From the NCBI GenBank assembly GCA_035701265.1, contig DASSNU010000021.1:310001-374000 (forward strand): a stretch of 64,000 nucleotides of DNA, in the 5' to 3' direction. The translations under genes and the position numbers were made by a program. The stretch is from DASSNU01 sp035701265. Lineage in GTDB: Bacteria; Gemmatimonadota; Gemmatimonadetes; Gemmatimonadales; Gemmatimonadaceae. Under the pieces are notes generated by a model. That model was not told the origin of the DNA. It did no database searches and worked only from the letters and a program-made list of their open reading frames with translations. This document shows positions 25,447 through 34,470 of the stretch, in pieces; the stretch's first letter is position 1, and each line of letters opens with the position of its first letter.

Positions 25447-26186
25447 CCACCGCCGAATTGCTCGCCAAGATTCGCCTCCACGGCGATGTGCCCCGGCACA
25501 TCGCCATCATCATGGATGGCAACGGACGGTGGGCGCGCGCACGGCACCTGCCGCGTCCGGTGGGACATCGCTCGGGGATGCGCGCGGTGCGCGAAGTGAT
25601 CGAGGGCGCCGCGGAAGCAGGGGTGGAGATTCTCTCGCTGTTCGCGTTCTCGCAGGAGAACTGGCACCGCCCGCCCACCGAGATCCACGCGCTGATGTCG
25701 CTCCTGGAGGAGTACGTGGAGCGCGAGGGAGACGAGCTGCTGGAGCGCGGCGTTCGTGTCCGCTTGCTGGGCGATCTCTCTCGCCTGCGTCCCGCGCCGG
25801 CGGCTGCCGCGCAACGGCTGGTGGAGCGCACCGCGGCCAACTCCCGGCTGCTGCTCAATCTCTTCATCTCGTACGGCAGCCGCGCCGAGTTGGTACGCGC
25901 CGCGCGCGCGCTGGCCGCGGAGGTCGCAGCGGGGCGGATGCGCCCCGAGGAGATCGACGAGGAGGCGCTCACCGCACAGCTGTACACGGCGGGGTGCCCC
26001 GATCCGGATCTGCTCATCCGGACCTCCGGCGAGCAGCGCATCTCGAATTTTCTCCTCTGGCAGTTGGCGTACACGGAGCTGTACATCTCGCGCGTGCTCT
26101 GGCCGGATTTCTCCCGGCGGCATCTCTATCAGGCGATCGTCGAGTACCAGCAGCGCGAGCGGCGATTCGGCCGCGTGTCCGCATAG
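25443..26186 (+). CDS. uppS: Isoprenyl transferase (undecaprenyl diphosphate synthase)
   Basis: The enzyme adds isopentenyl units in cis to make the lipid carrier for peptidoglycan. MDGNGRWA (Asp25 catalytic, residues 24-31), SLFAFSQENWHRP, LFISYGSRAEL and the C-terminal DLLIRTSGEQRISNFLLWQ are diagnostic. At 247 residues it has normal length. GTG start in a GTGA overlap with frr. It belongs to the frr-uppS-cdsA-dxr-rseP envelope cluster known from many bacteria. Confidence 0.94.
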   Translation: MTTAELLAKIRLHGDVPRHIAIIMDGNGRWARARHLPRPVGHRSGMRAVREVIEGAAEAGVEILSLFAFSQENWHRPPTEIHALMSLLEEYVEREGDELLERGVRVRLLGDLSRLRPAPAAAAQRLVERTAANSRLLLNLFISYGSRAELVRAARALAAEVAAGRMRPEEIDEEALTAQLYTAGCPDPDLLIRTSGEQRISNFLLWQLAYTELYISRVLWPDFSRRHLYQAIVEYQQRERRFGRVSA

Positions 26187-27058
26187 TGGCGCGCTCCGAG
26201 CTCGCTCTGCGCGTGTTGTTCGCGGTGGTCGCGATCCCCGTGGTGATCGCGGCGGCCCTGGTCGGGGACTGGGCGCTGGCGGCGTTGCTCTCGGTGGCTG
26301 CCGCGCTCGCGGCGTGGGAATTCGCGCGCGTCGCCATGGCCGCCGGCTATCGCCCGCTCGGCGGCGCGTGCGTGGTGCTCGCGGCGCTGCTCCCGCTCTA
26401 CGTGCACGCCGTCTATCTGGGGCTCGCCGTCCCCAGCATCTCGCTGGGCGCGGTGATCGTGCTGGGAATCTTCGGCGCGGTGATCTGGGCACGCGGCGCA
26501 GAGCAGCATCCCGTGGGCGCGGCCGCAACCACGGTGCTCGGCGTGGTGTACACCGGAGGGATGCTCAGCTTCGCCTACGCGCTCCGGTACCATGGCTACG
26601 CGGTGGGCGCGCGTGCGGGAGCAGCGGTCCTGCTCTTGCCAGTGGTGTTGACGTGGACGAGTGACATTGCTGGATACACGGTGGGACGCGCGGTGGGACG
26701 CCACCGCCTGGCGCCCGCTGTGAGTCCGGGGAAGACCGTGGAGGGCGCCGTGGGTGGGCTGCTCTTGTGCGTCGTCGTGGCGTGGCTGTACCAGCGGCTG
26801 GTGCTCATTCCCGCCGCGCAGCTTGCTCTTCCGCGCGGCGCGCTGGTCGTCTTCGCGCTCGCGATCGCCGCGGCGGCGCAGGTGGGTGATCTGGCTGAAT
26901 CGCTCATGAAGCGCGAGGCAGGGGTGAAGGACAGCTCGCGCATCATCCCCGGCCATGGCGGCGTGCTCGACCGCATCGATGGGCTGCTCTTCGCGCTCCC
27001 CGTGGCGTACGTGCTGTTCGGCATGCTGGTGGTCCCCGTTCCCGCGGTGTCGCCATGA
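26186..27058 (+). CDS. cdsA: Phosphatidate cytidylyltransferase
   Basis: CdsA makes CDP-diacylglycerol for phospholipid synthesis in the inner membrane. The 290-residue protein has seven to eight hydrophobic segments; the cytosolic signature is complete: SPGKTVEGAVGG and, near the C-terminus, GDLAESLMKREAGVKDSS followed by PGHGGVLDRIDG. The GTG at 26186 overlaps the uppS stop by one base and places a hydrophobic segment directly after VARSELALR. Confidence 0.92.
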   Translation: MARSELALRVLFAVVAIPVVIAAALVGDWALAALLSVAAALAAWEFARVAMAAGYRPLGGACVVLAALLPLYVHAVYLGLAVPSISLGAVIVLGIFGAVIWARGAEQHPVGAAATTVLGVVYTGGMLSFAYALRYHGYAVGARAGAAVLLLPVVLTWTSDIAGYTVGRAVGRHRLAPAVSPGKTVEGAVGGLLLCVVVAWLYQRLVLIPAAQLALPRGALVVFALAIAAAAQVGDLAESLMKREAGVKDSSRIIPGHGGVLDRIDGLLFALPVAYVLFGMLVVPVPAVSP

Positions 27059-28185
27059 TGTGCGGCGTGGCGATTCTCGGTTCCACCGGATCGATCGGCA
27101 CCACGGCGCTCCGCGTGCTGGCGCGGCATCCGGATCGCTTTCGCGTGGCCGCGCTCACGGCGCACGGGAACGCGGCGCTCCTGCGCGAGCAGGCGGAGCT
27201 GGTGCGTCCGGTCTACGTCGGCATCGTGCAGAATGGCGGCGATCCCGTGCCGGGATGGCGCTACGGACAGCAGTGCCTGGTGGAAGCGGCGTCGCTGGAC
27301 GAGGCGCGTATCGTCCTCAATGCGGTCGTGGGCGCAGCGGGGCTCGAGGCGACCATCGCCGCGCTGCGGGTGGGCAAGCGCGTCGCGCTGGCCAATAAGG
27401 AGACGCTGGTGGTGGCAGGCGACCTGGTCCGCCGTGCGTGCCAGGAAGGACATGGAGAGATCGTGCCGGTGGACAGCGAGCACAGCGCCATCCTGCAATG
27501 TCTCTCGGGGCGCGATGCCTCGCAGGTGCGCCGCCTCGTGCTCACCGCGTCAGGCGGGCCGTTCCGCACGTGGACGCGCGAGCGCATCGCGAATGCCACC
27601 GCCGACGATGCGTTGCGCCATCCCACCTGGTCGATGGGGCGCAAGGTCACCATCGACAGCGCTTCGCTGGCCAACAAGGCGCTCGAGGTGATCGAGGCGC
27701 ACCATCTGTTCGGCATCCCGTACGATCGTATCGACGTGGTGGTGCACCCGCAGAGCGTCGTGCACTCGCTGGTGGAGTTCGTGGACGGAAGCGTGATCGC
27801 GCAGCTCGGCGCGCCGAGCATGGAGTTGCCGGTGCTGTACGCGCTCACGCACCCGGAACGGGTGGCCGACGCCGGCGTCCCGCCCTTCGATCCGGTGGAG
27901 ATGTCGCCGCTGGAGTTCGAGCCGGTGCGGCGCGAGGAGTTCCCCGCGCTGGGGTTGGGGATCGCGGCCGGTCGCGCGGGGGGCGCCGCGCCCGCGGTGT
28001 TCAACGCCGCCAACGAGCAGGCGGTGGCGCTCTTTCTCTCCGGCCGCATTCGCTTCGGTGACATCCCGCGCGCCATCGCGCGCGCGCTGGAGGTCGTGGC
28101 GGATGCGTCGGGCGGCACACTCGGCGAGCTGGTCCACGCGGATGCACGCGCGCGCGCGTGCGTGCGGGAGATGTTCCCATGTTGA
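27055..28185 (+). CDS. dxr: 1-deoxy-D-xylulose 5-phosphate reductoisomerase
   Basis: This is the second step of the MEP isoprenoid pathway, giving precursors for the uppS product two genes upstream. The NADPH site is ILGSTGSIG (residues 7-15); ALANKETLVVAG, PVDSEHSAILQCL (metal-binding Asp and Glu) and ASGGPF are present, with the C-terminal helical domain at normal length (376 residues). The ATG overlaps the cdsA stop (ATGATG region); either of the two adjacent ATGs could serve. Confidence 0.94.
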   Translation: MMCGVAILGSTGSIGTTALRVLARHPDRFRVAALTAHGNAALLREQAELVRPVYVGIVQNGGDPVPGWRYGQQCLVEAASLDEARIVLNAVVGAAGLEATIAALRVGKRVALANKETLVVAGDLVRRACQEGHGEIVPVDSEHSAILQCLSGRDASQVRRLVLTASGGPFRTWTRERIANATADDALRHPTWSMGRKVTIDSASLANKALEVIEAHHLFGIPYDRIDVVVHPQSVVHSLVEFVDGSVIAQLGAPSMELPVLYALTHPERVADAGVPPFDPVEMSPLEFEPVRREEFPALGLGIAAGRAGGAAPAVFNAANEQAVALFLSGRIRFGDIPRAIARALEVVADASGGTLGELVHADARARACVREMFPC

Positions 28186-29666
28186 TGTTCGTCCTGCGCG
28201 TCGCGGCAGCCATCGTATTCGTCTTCGGGACAGTGATCTTCGTTCACGAGCTCGGACACTTCCTGGCTGCCAAGTTGTTCGGCGTGTACGCGCCGCGTTT
28301 CTCCATCGGCTTCGGCCCCGCGCTGTGGAAGCGGCGGCGAGGCGAAACCGAGTACGTCATCGCCGCGCTCCCTCTGGGCGGGTACGTGCGCATGGCGTCG
28401 CGTGAGGACGAGACGATGGCGCTCATCGAAGGAGGGGGAGAGCGTCCCCGGCAGGAGGCCGGTGCGGTGGGGGGGAGCGGCGCCGCCGTCGTGCCGATCG
28501 ATGCGGACAGCGACGACGTCGACCCCGAAGCCATGGCGCCCTTCGGGCCCAAGCCGATCCCCGAGCATCGCTATCTCGAGTCCAAGTCCACCGCGGCACG
28601 GCTCATCATCCTGCTCGCGGGCGTCACCATGAACCTGCTCTACGGGTTCGTGATCACCACCGGCCTGTTCGTCTGGAAGGGGGAGCCGGTGATCCGCACG
28701 CGCGTGGTGGGCGCGGTGGATTCCACGGCGGCCATTGCCGGGCTGACGGAGAAGATTCATCCGGGGGACACGATCTTCGCGGTCGATGGACACACTGTGT
28801 CCACCTGGAACGACGTGCGCAATCGCATCGCGACGGCCTCCGGCCCGCAGGTGGCGTTGCGCACGTCCTCGGGGACGGCGACGCTCCCCGCCGGGAGCGA
28901 GGATGACCGGAGCGCGTTGAGCTCGGCCATTGCTCCGTACATCGCCCCGGTGATCTCCGGGGTGGACAGGGGATCCCCCGCAGCCCGTGCCGGGATGCGC
29001 CCCGGAGACAGCATCGTGGCCTTGAACGGTGCGCCGGTGGACGGGTGGTCGGACGTCGTGAGGCGCGTCCAGAGCGCTCCCGGCGTGCCGGTATCGATAC
29101 GCGTGATCCGCGACGATGCCCCGGTGGAGCTGACCGTTCGGCCGGAGTCCGCGCGTGTGGGGCGCGGGGAGCAGAGGAGGGTAATCGGCAAGATCGGCGC
29201 CGGTGCCGACCTGGGAGACGACTACGAGCCGGTGAGCTTCGGTCAAGCTGTGTCGCTCGGCTGGCACGGCACGTGGCGACTGGCGGGTATCATCGTCGGT
29301 GCCGTGCGTGACATGGTGTCGGGGCAGGGATCGCTGCGTGACCTCGGCGGTCCGGTTGCCATCGCGGACGCCACCGCCACCGCCGTGCGCACCGGGCTGG
29401 ACACGGTGCTCTTCTTCACCGCGCTCCTCAGCGTGAACCTCGCGATCTTCAACATGCTCCCCATCCCGATCCTCGATGGGGGGCAGGTGCTGATCACGCT
29501 CATCGAGGGGATCCGTGGCTCGGCGCTGAGCCCACGCACGCGCGAGATGGTCATGCGCGTGGGGCTGGTGTTGATCATCCTGTTGTTCGTGTTCGTCACG
29601 GTCAACGATCTCAGCCGCCTGGGCGGGGCCATCCGCGACTTCTTCGGCCGTCTGTTCGGTATCTGA
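28179..29666 (+). CDS. rseP: RIP site-2 protease, RseP-like
   Basis: This is an intramembrane zinc metalloprotease that cleaves anti-sigma factors or signal-peptide remnants. The first membrane helix carries HELGH (23-27); a second ligand motif, MLPIPILDGGQV, sits in a late helix. Two PDZ-like domains lie between them (about 180-260 and 265-345, the second with GSPAARAGMRPGDSIVALNG). Residues about 85-125 are a low-complexity insertion. At 495 residues it is slightly longer than E. coli RseP. I chose ATG at 28179, overlapping the dxr stop, because it starts right at the first helix. Confidence 0.92.
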   Translation: MLMFVLRVAAAIVFVFGTVIFVHELGHFLAAKLFGVYAPRFSIGFGPALWKRRRGETEYVIAALPLGGYVRMASREDETMALIEGGGERPRQEAGAVGGSGAAVVPIDADSDDVDPEAMAPFGPKPIPEHRYLESKSTAARLIILLAGVTMNLLYGFVITTGLFVWKGEPVIRTRVVGAVDSTAAIAGLTEKIHPGDTIFAVDGHTVSTWNDVRNRIATASGPQVALRTSSGTATLPAGSEDDRSALSSAIAPYIAPVISGVDRGSPAARAGMRPGDSIVALNGAPVDGWSDVVRRVQSAPGVPVSIRVIRDDAPVELTVRPESARVGRGEQRRVIGKIGAGADLGDDYEPVSFGQAVSLGWHGTWRLAGIIVGAVRDMVSGQGSLRDLGGPVAIADATATAVRTGLDTVLFFTALLSVNLAIFNMLPIPILDGGQVLITLIEGIRGSALSPRTREMVMRVGLVLIILLFVFVTVNDLSRLGGAIRDFFGRLFGI

Positions 29667-30130
29667 TGCGAACGATCGCGCCGGTGATTGCGCCCGCCAC
29701 GACGCACACGTCCGCGCGCGCGGTGGGGCGCATGCTCCGCGTCGTGTTCCCGGTCGTGCTTCTGCTCGCCGGGGGCGCCCTCGCCGCGCCGTCGGGTGCG
29801 GCCGCACAGTCGTCGGGCGTGCGCTTCGACATCCACGACATCGGCGACAGCACCTTCGCGTTTGCCGTGGGCTCGGCCGGGTGGGTGCGGCGCGGGCAGG
29901 AGGGGATCGTCGTGGATCCCACGCACCGTGACGCGCTCATCGCGCGCTTCCGCGTGATCGATGTGCGCGACGGCATGGGCACGGCGCTCATCACCGGACA
30001 GACCACGCGTCTCATACCCACGCACGTTGCGCTGCTGGAGCGGCCGCGCGTTCCGTTCTACAAGCAGCGCGGATTCTGGGCCGGATTGCTCATCGGCGCG
30101 GCCGCTGGTGCGGTGGCGGCATCGCACTGA
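29666..30130 (+). CDS. Hypothetical exported protein with C-terminal glycine-rich helix
   Basis: I recognise no family. The 154-residue product has a signal-like N-terminus (VVFPVVLLLAGGALA near residues 26-40, then AAAQSS), a short soluble domain (VRFDIHDIGDSTFAFAVG, GQEGIVVDPTHRDALIARFRVIDVRDGMGTALITGQ contains strands of an S1/barrel-like look), and a final GFWAGLLIGAAAGAVAASH helix that could insert in a membrane. Its ATG overlaps the rseP stop (TGATG), so it belongs to the same transcript; an envelope role is inferred only from that. Confidence 0.6.
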   Translation: MRTIAPVIAPATTHTSARAVGRMLRVVFPVVLLLAGGALAAPSGAAAQSSGVRFDIHDIGDSTFAFAVGSAGWVRRGQEGIVVDPTHRDALIARFRVIDVRDGMGTALITGQTTRLIPTHVALLERPRVPFYKQRGFWAGLLIGAAAGAVAASH

Positions 30131-30154
30131 CGCGACGCGCAACCCGGCGCGCGA

Positions 30155-31750
30155 TCAGTGGGATTGCGCGCAGATGAGGGCGACGCGGATGGGCGTCGTG
30201 TCTCCCGCGGCCACGGGCCAGGTGGCGCGGTACGGCGCGCAGTAGCGGCTCTGCCGCACGATGGACACGTCGTACGTCCCGGCAGGGACCATCACCACGC
30301 TGTCCTGGGGAAGCGCCCCGCGCACATCACTGCCATCGTCCAGCGGGTGCAGCAGGTACGTGGTCGTATCGCGCGTGATGTCCGCCATACGGAAGAGGAC
30401 TGTCCCGCACGCGTGCACCGGCATGTCCTGGAGGATGGTGTCGCCTGGCGGCAGGTTCACGCTCCGGCGCATCCGCCCCGTCTCACAGCCGGCGTTCGTG
30501 TCGGCCACCGCTTCGACGACGTGCGCGCCGGGGGCGAGCGCGGCGCTGCGCCAGGCGCCGTGTCCCACCGAGCGTCCGTCCACGTAGATGCGCGCCGTGG
30601 CCGGAGCGGAAATAGCGAGCACGGGTGGGGCAGGCGGCAGCGTGTCCGCTGTGGAAGCGCGCGCGCTGTCCGGAGCGGAGTCCGGCACGAGCGGGATGGC
30701 GGCCCCGATACTCGCGGGGGGGAGCGTGTCGTTCAGTGCGGTCGCACCGCGGGAGGAGATGAGCGAGTAGCTGATCGCCGCGATGATCGCCAGCGCGCCC
30801 AGCAAGAGCGTGGCGACGAGCGCCCGCTGCCGCGCGCGGGACGGTGCATGCGCAGCCGGGATGTCGGCTGCGGCGGGCGACTCCACGACGGGCATGCGCA
30901 GCGTGCGCTCGCTGGACACCGTCTCTTCCGCGTGCAACTGCGAGAGCTCGTCGCGCAGCGCGTCTGCGGATTGGTACCGCCGGGCGGGGTCCTTCTCCAG
31001 GCAGGTGAGGAGCACCTGCTCGATGCGTGGCGAGAGCGTAGCGTTGATCGATCGCGGAGCCGGGGGAAGCTCCTCGATCTGCCGCCGCGCGACCTCGTAC
31101 CAGTCGTCTCCCTCGAAAGGGAGGACCCCTGTGGCGGCGCGGAAGAGCGTGACCCCCAGCGCATAGATGTCGGCGCGGCCGTCCAGCGCCTGCCCGCGTG
31201 CCTGCTCAGGGGCGAAGTACTGCGGCGTGCCGACTACCATGTTCGTCCCCGTCTCGTTGGTGTAGCCGGAGACGGCGCGCGCGATGCCGAAGTCGGCCAC
31301 GATGGCGTTGCCGTGCGGGTCGAACAGGATGTTGTCGGTCTTGACGTCGCGGTGGACCACCCCTTCTCGGTGCGCGAAGGCGAGGGCGGCGGCCACGTCC
31401 ATGCCGAGTCGTACCAGCGCCGGCTCGGGGAGCGTTCCCGCCGTCTCGAGCCGCTGCGTGAGGCCGTGCGGCAGGTAGTCCATCACGAAGTAGACGGCCT
31501 GCTCCTCGCGCCCTACGGCCAGGATGCGGACGATGTTGGGGTGTCGGAGGCGGGCGGCAATGGATGCCTCGCGCCGGAAGCGCGACTCGAAGCTCGGGTC
31601 GCCGGCGAACTGCGGCTTGAGGACCTTGGCCGCGACGGGGATGTCGAGCTCGGGGTCGTAGCCGCGGTATACCCAGGCGAAGCCGCCGGAGCCGATGAGG
31701 GCATCGATCCGGAAGCGGCCGAGGTGTTTTCCGACGTACCGCTCAGGCAC
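30155..31750 (-). CDS. Membrane-anchored Ser/Thr protein kinase with PEGA-like extracytoplasmic domain
   Basis: The N-terminal 270 residues are a complete Hanks-type kinase: Gly loop GSGGFAWV (20-27), Lys42, Glu61, HRDVKTDN (catalytic Asp135), DFG at 153-155 and the GTPQYFAPEQARG activation segment. A single membrane helix follows near 305-330 (LVATLLLGALAIIAAISYSL), then a Pro/Ala/Ser linker and a C-terminal extracytoplasmic part with a PEGA-like repeat (ARIYVDGRSVGHGAW). Substrates are unknown. The GTG start at 31750 lies 100 nt from rpsO, which is transcribed divergently. Its stop codon is 24 nt from that of the preceding plus-strand gene. Confidence 0.88.
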   Translation of the reverse strand: MPERYVGKHLGRFRIDALIGSGGFAWVYRGYDPELDIPVAAKVLKPQFAGDPSFESRFRREASIAARLRHPNIVRILAVGREEQAVYFVMDYLPHGLTQRLETAGTLPEPALVRLGMDVAAALAFAHREGVVHRDVKTDNILFDPHGNAIVADFGIARAVSGYTNETGTNMVVGTPQYFAPEQARGQALDGRADIYALGVTLFRAATGVLPFEGDDWYEVARRQIEELPPAPRSINATLSPRIEQVLLTCLEKDPARRYQSADALRDELSQLHAEETVSSERTLRMPVVESPAAADIPAAHAPSRARQRALVATLLLGALAIIAAISYSLISSRGATALNDTLPPASIGAAIPLVPDSAPDSARASTADTLPPAPPVLAISAPATARIYVDGRSVGHGAWRSAALAPGAHVVEAVADTNAGCETGRMRRSVNLPPGDTILQDMPVHACGTVLFRMADITRDTTTYLLHPLDDGSDVRGALPQDSVVMVPAGTYDVSIVRQSRYCAPYRATWPVAAGDTTPIRVALICAQSH

Positions 31751-31761
31751 GGCAGGGCGCC

Positions 31762-31790
31762 TTTACAGGGCGGCCGAGCGCGAGTAAATT
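31762..31790 (+). promoter_or_regulatory. Promoter of rpsO
   Basis: TTTACA (31762-31767), 17 nt and TAAATT (31785-31790) form a near-consensus promoter 60 nt before rpsO. TTTAC and GTAAA at its two ends are mirror images, so a weaker minus-strand promoter for the kinase may use the same DNA. Confidence 0.65.
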
Positions 31791-31850
31791 GAATTGCTTC
31801 AAGCGATTGGGCGCCGGCGCGCAGCAGAGGTAGTTGGAGAATATACCATA

Positions 31851-32111
31851 ATGGCTTTCCAAAAGACATCGACGATCGAGAAGTACCGGCTGCACGAAGG
31901 GGACACCGGATCAACGCGACTGCAGATCGCCGTGCTCACGGAGCGGATCACCTACCTCACCGAGCACTTCCGGGTCCACGCCAAGGACAACCATGGGCGG
32001 CGGGGGCTGCTCAAGATGGTCGGCCGGCGGCGCCGGTTGCTCGATTACCTGAAGCGCACCGATCTGGACGGGTACCGGCAGCTCATTCACGAGCTTGGAC
32101 TCCGCCACTAA
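31851..32111 (+). CDS. rpsO: 30S ribosomal protein S15
   Basis: S15 binds 16S rRNA early in assembly. The 86-residue protein is typical: EGDTGSTRLQIAVLTERI, HFRVHAKDNHGRRGLL, VGRRRRLLDYLK and the YRQLIHELGLR end. The ATG at 31851 has GGAGA about 10 nt upstream. It stands ahead of pnp as in many bacteria, with its own promoter and a terminator in between. Confidence 0.95.
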   Translation: MAFQKTSTIEKYRLHEGDTGSTRLQIAVLTERITYLTEHFRVHAKDNHGRRGLLKMVGRRRRLLDYLKRTDLDGYRQLIHELGLRH

Positions 32112-32129
32112 GATCGTGCAGCCACCGAG

Positions 32130-32167
32130 ACGCGCGGGCGCCCCGAGGCCTCCGCGCGTTTTGTGTT
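32130..32167 (+). terminator. Intrinsic terminator after rpsO
   Basis: ACGCGCGG (32130-32137) and CCGCGCGT (32152-32159) form an 8-bp stem with a 14-nt loop, followed by TTTTGTGTT. It is the only hairpin in the window with a convincing T-run. It lies between rpsO and pnp and probably lets S15 be made in excess of PNPase. Confidence 0.65.
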
Positions 32168-32189
32168 CACCTCCTGGGTTCACACATCG

Positions 32190-34469
32190 ATGGAACGCGT
32201 AGAGAGAGACTTCGCCGGGCGCAAGCTCATCATCGAGACCGGGCGCATGGCCAAGCAGGCTGCCGGCTCCGCCCTGGTCCAGTTCGGCGACACCGTGGTG
32301 CTGGCCGCGGTCACCGTGAGCGACAACATCAGTCCGCTCCCCTTCTTCCCGCTCACGGTGGAATACAAGGAAAAGTCGTACGCGGCGGGAAAGATCCCGG
32401 GCGGCTTCATCAAGCGCGAGGGGCGCCCGCACGACGATGAGATCCTCTCGGCGCGCATCATCGACCGCTCCATCCGCCCGCTCTTCCCCGAAGGCTTCAA
32501 GAACGAGGTGCAGGTCTTCGTCTACGTCATCTCCGCCGACCAGGAGAACGACGCCGACGTGCCGGCGCTCCTCGCCGCGTCCTTCGCGCTGAACGCGTCG
32601 CGCGTGCCGTTCGCGGGACCCATTGCCGGCGTGCGCATCGGTCGCCTGGCGAACAAGTGGGTGATCAACCCCACCTTCCAGCAGATCGAATACAGCGAGA
32701 TGGACATCATCGTGGCCGGCTCGCGCGACTCGATCGTGATGGTGGAGGGCGGCGCGCTCGAGGTGAGCGAGGAAGATGTGGTGGACGGGCTCACCATCGC
32801 GCAGAAGGCCATCCGCGACCTGGTGCAGATCCAGGAAGAGCTCCTCCCCAAGGTGCGCGTGCCGAAGATGGAATGGCAGAAGGTCGAGCACGATCCCAAC
32901 CTCGTGGCGCGCGTGAAGGACCTGGCCACCGGGAAGATCTCCGAGGCGATCAACCGCAAGGACAAGCACCAGCGTGTCGATGCCGTGGAGCTGGTCAAGC
33001 GCGAGGTGATCAACCAACTGCTCGCCGATTTCCCGGACAATCAGAAGGACATCGCCAGCCTGGTGGGCGATGTGGAGTACGACACGCTGCGACTGCAGGT
33101 GCTGGAGCAGGGGGAGCGTGTCGACGGCCGATCCCTGCGCGAGGTGCGTCCCATCTCCATCGACGTCGGCGTCCTGCCGCGCGCGCACGGCTCCGCGCTC
33201 TTCACGCGCGGACAGACGCAGGCACTCGCCGCGGTGACGCTGGGCACGCAGGCCGATGTGCAGCGTCTCGACACGATCGACGTGCCGGATGAGGCGACCA
33301 AGTCGTTCATGCTGCACTACAACTTCCCGCCGTTCTCCACGGGCGAGGTGCGCCCGGTGCGCGGCACGAGCCGGCGCGAGATCGGGCATGGGAACCTGGC
33401 CGAGCGTGCGCTGCAGCCGCTGCTCCCACCGTTCGAGGAGTTTCCGTACACCATCCGCATCGTGTCGGATGTGCTCGAGTCGAACGGATCGTCCTCCATG
33501 GCGTCGGTGTGCGGCGGATCGCTCGCGCTGTTCGATGCCGGCGTGCCGATGCGCGCCGCCGTGGCCGGTGTCGCGATGGGACTCATCAAGGAAGGCGAGC
33601 GCTACGCGATCCTCACCGACATTCTCGGCACGGAGGATCACCTGGGCGACATGGACTTCAAGGTCGCCGGCACGGAGAACGGCATCACCTCGATCCAGAT
33701 GGACATCAAGATCGAGGGGCTGGACGTGCGGATCATGCGCGAGGCGCTGGCGCAGGCGCGCGAGGGACGGCTCCACATTCTGAGCGCCATGCGGGGGGCG
33801 CTGGACGCGCCGCGCGCGGATCTGTCGCCGTACGCGCCGCGCATCGTCACCACGCAGATCAGCCCGGAGAAGATCGGCGATCTGATCGGCCCCAAGGGGA
33901 AGACCATTCGCGGGATCCAGGAAGAGACCGGCTCCGAGATCAACGTGGACGACACCGGCCTCGTGACGATCGCCGCGGTGGGAAGCGAGGCGCTGGACCG
34001 CGCGCTCGCCATGGTGAAGGCGCTCACCACCGAGCCGGAGATCGGCACGACCTACGAAGGAACCGTCAAGAGCACCACGCCCTTCGGTGCCTTCGTGGAA
34101 ATCCTCCCTGGCACGGAAGGGTTGGTGCACATCTCCGAGCTGCAGCACGGCCGCACGGAGAAGACCGAGGACGTGGTGAAGCGCGGCGATCGCGTGACGG
34201 TCAAGCTGATCGACCGCGACGAGCGCGGACGGTTGCGGCTCTCCATGAAGGCGCTGCTCCCCAAGCCCGAAGGAAGCGCCGGGGAGGGGGATGGCCGTGG
34301 GCGCCGCGGTGGTGCACGCGAGGAAGGCGACGAGCAGGCGAACGGGATCGCCGCGTCGGCCGCCGGCGTGGGACCGGAGGAGCGCGCTGGCTCGCGCGAA
34401 CACGGCCGGAGCGGCGGACGCAGCCGCTCGCGTCGCGGTGGAGGAGGGGGCGGTCGCTCGCGCGGGTGA
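32190..34469 (+). CDS. pnp: Polyribonucleotide nucleotidyltransferase (PNPase)
   Basis: PNPase is a phosphorolytic 3'-5' exoribonuclease of the degradosome. The 759-residue chain shows two RNase PH domains (about 5-220 and 310-540, with FSTGEVRPVRGTSRREIGHGNLAERAL), a helical linker, a KH domain (IGPKGKTIRGIQEETGSEIN) and an S1 domain (GAFVEILPGTEGLVHISEL). A Gly/Arg/Ser-rich tail with repeated SRSRRGGGG-type sequence ends the protein and may bind RNA. The ATG at 32190 gives MERVERDFAGRKLIIETG, the family start; no Shine-Dalgarno is visible. Confidence 0.95.
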   Translation: MERVERDFAGRKLIIETGRMAKQAAGSALVQFGDTVVLAAVTVSDNISPLPFFPLTVEYKEKSYAAGKIPGGFIKREGRPHDDEILSARIIDRSIRPLFPEGFKNEVQVFVYVISADQENDADVPALLAASFALNASRVPFAGPIAGVRIGRLANKWVINPTFQQIEYSEMDIIVAGSRDSIVMVEGGALEVSEEDVVDGLTIAQKAIRDLVQIQEELLPKVRVPKMEWQKVEHDPNLVARVKDLATGKISEAINRKDKHQRVDAVELVKREVINQLLADFPDNQKDIASLVGDVEYDTLRLQVLEQGERVDGRSLREVRPISIDVGVLPRAHGSALFTRGQTQALAAVTLGTQADVQRLDTIDVPDEATKSFMLHYNFPPFSTGEVRPVRGTSRREIGHGNLAERALQPLLPPFEEFPYTIRIVSDVLESNGSSSMASVCGGSLALFDAGVPMRAAVAGVAMGLIKEGERYAILTDILGTEDHLGDMDFKVAGTENGITSIQMDIKIEGLDVRIMREALAQAREGRLHILSAMRGALDAPRADLSPYAPRIVTTQISPEKIGDLIGPKGKTIRGIQEETGSEINVDDTGLVTIAAVGSEALDRALAMVKALTTEPEIGTTYEGTVKSTTPFGAFVEILPGTEGLVHISELQHGRTEKTEDVVKRGDRVTVKLIDRDERGRLRLSMKALLPKPEGSAGEGDGRGRRGGAREEGDEQANGIAASAAGVGPEERAGSREHGRSGGRSRSRRGGGGGGRSRG

Positions 34470-34470
34470 G

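Noticed and set aside
27261..29807. 848-codon minus-strand frame opposite dxr and rseP
   Set aside because: Same antisense artefact; sequence has no recognisable domain and the sense genes are certain.
30136..30170. CGCGCAA / TTGCGCG hairpin at the convergence of the small exported protein and the kinase
   Set aside because: Only 7 bp with a 21-nt loop and partly inside the kinase coding end; too weak to list as a terminator.
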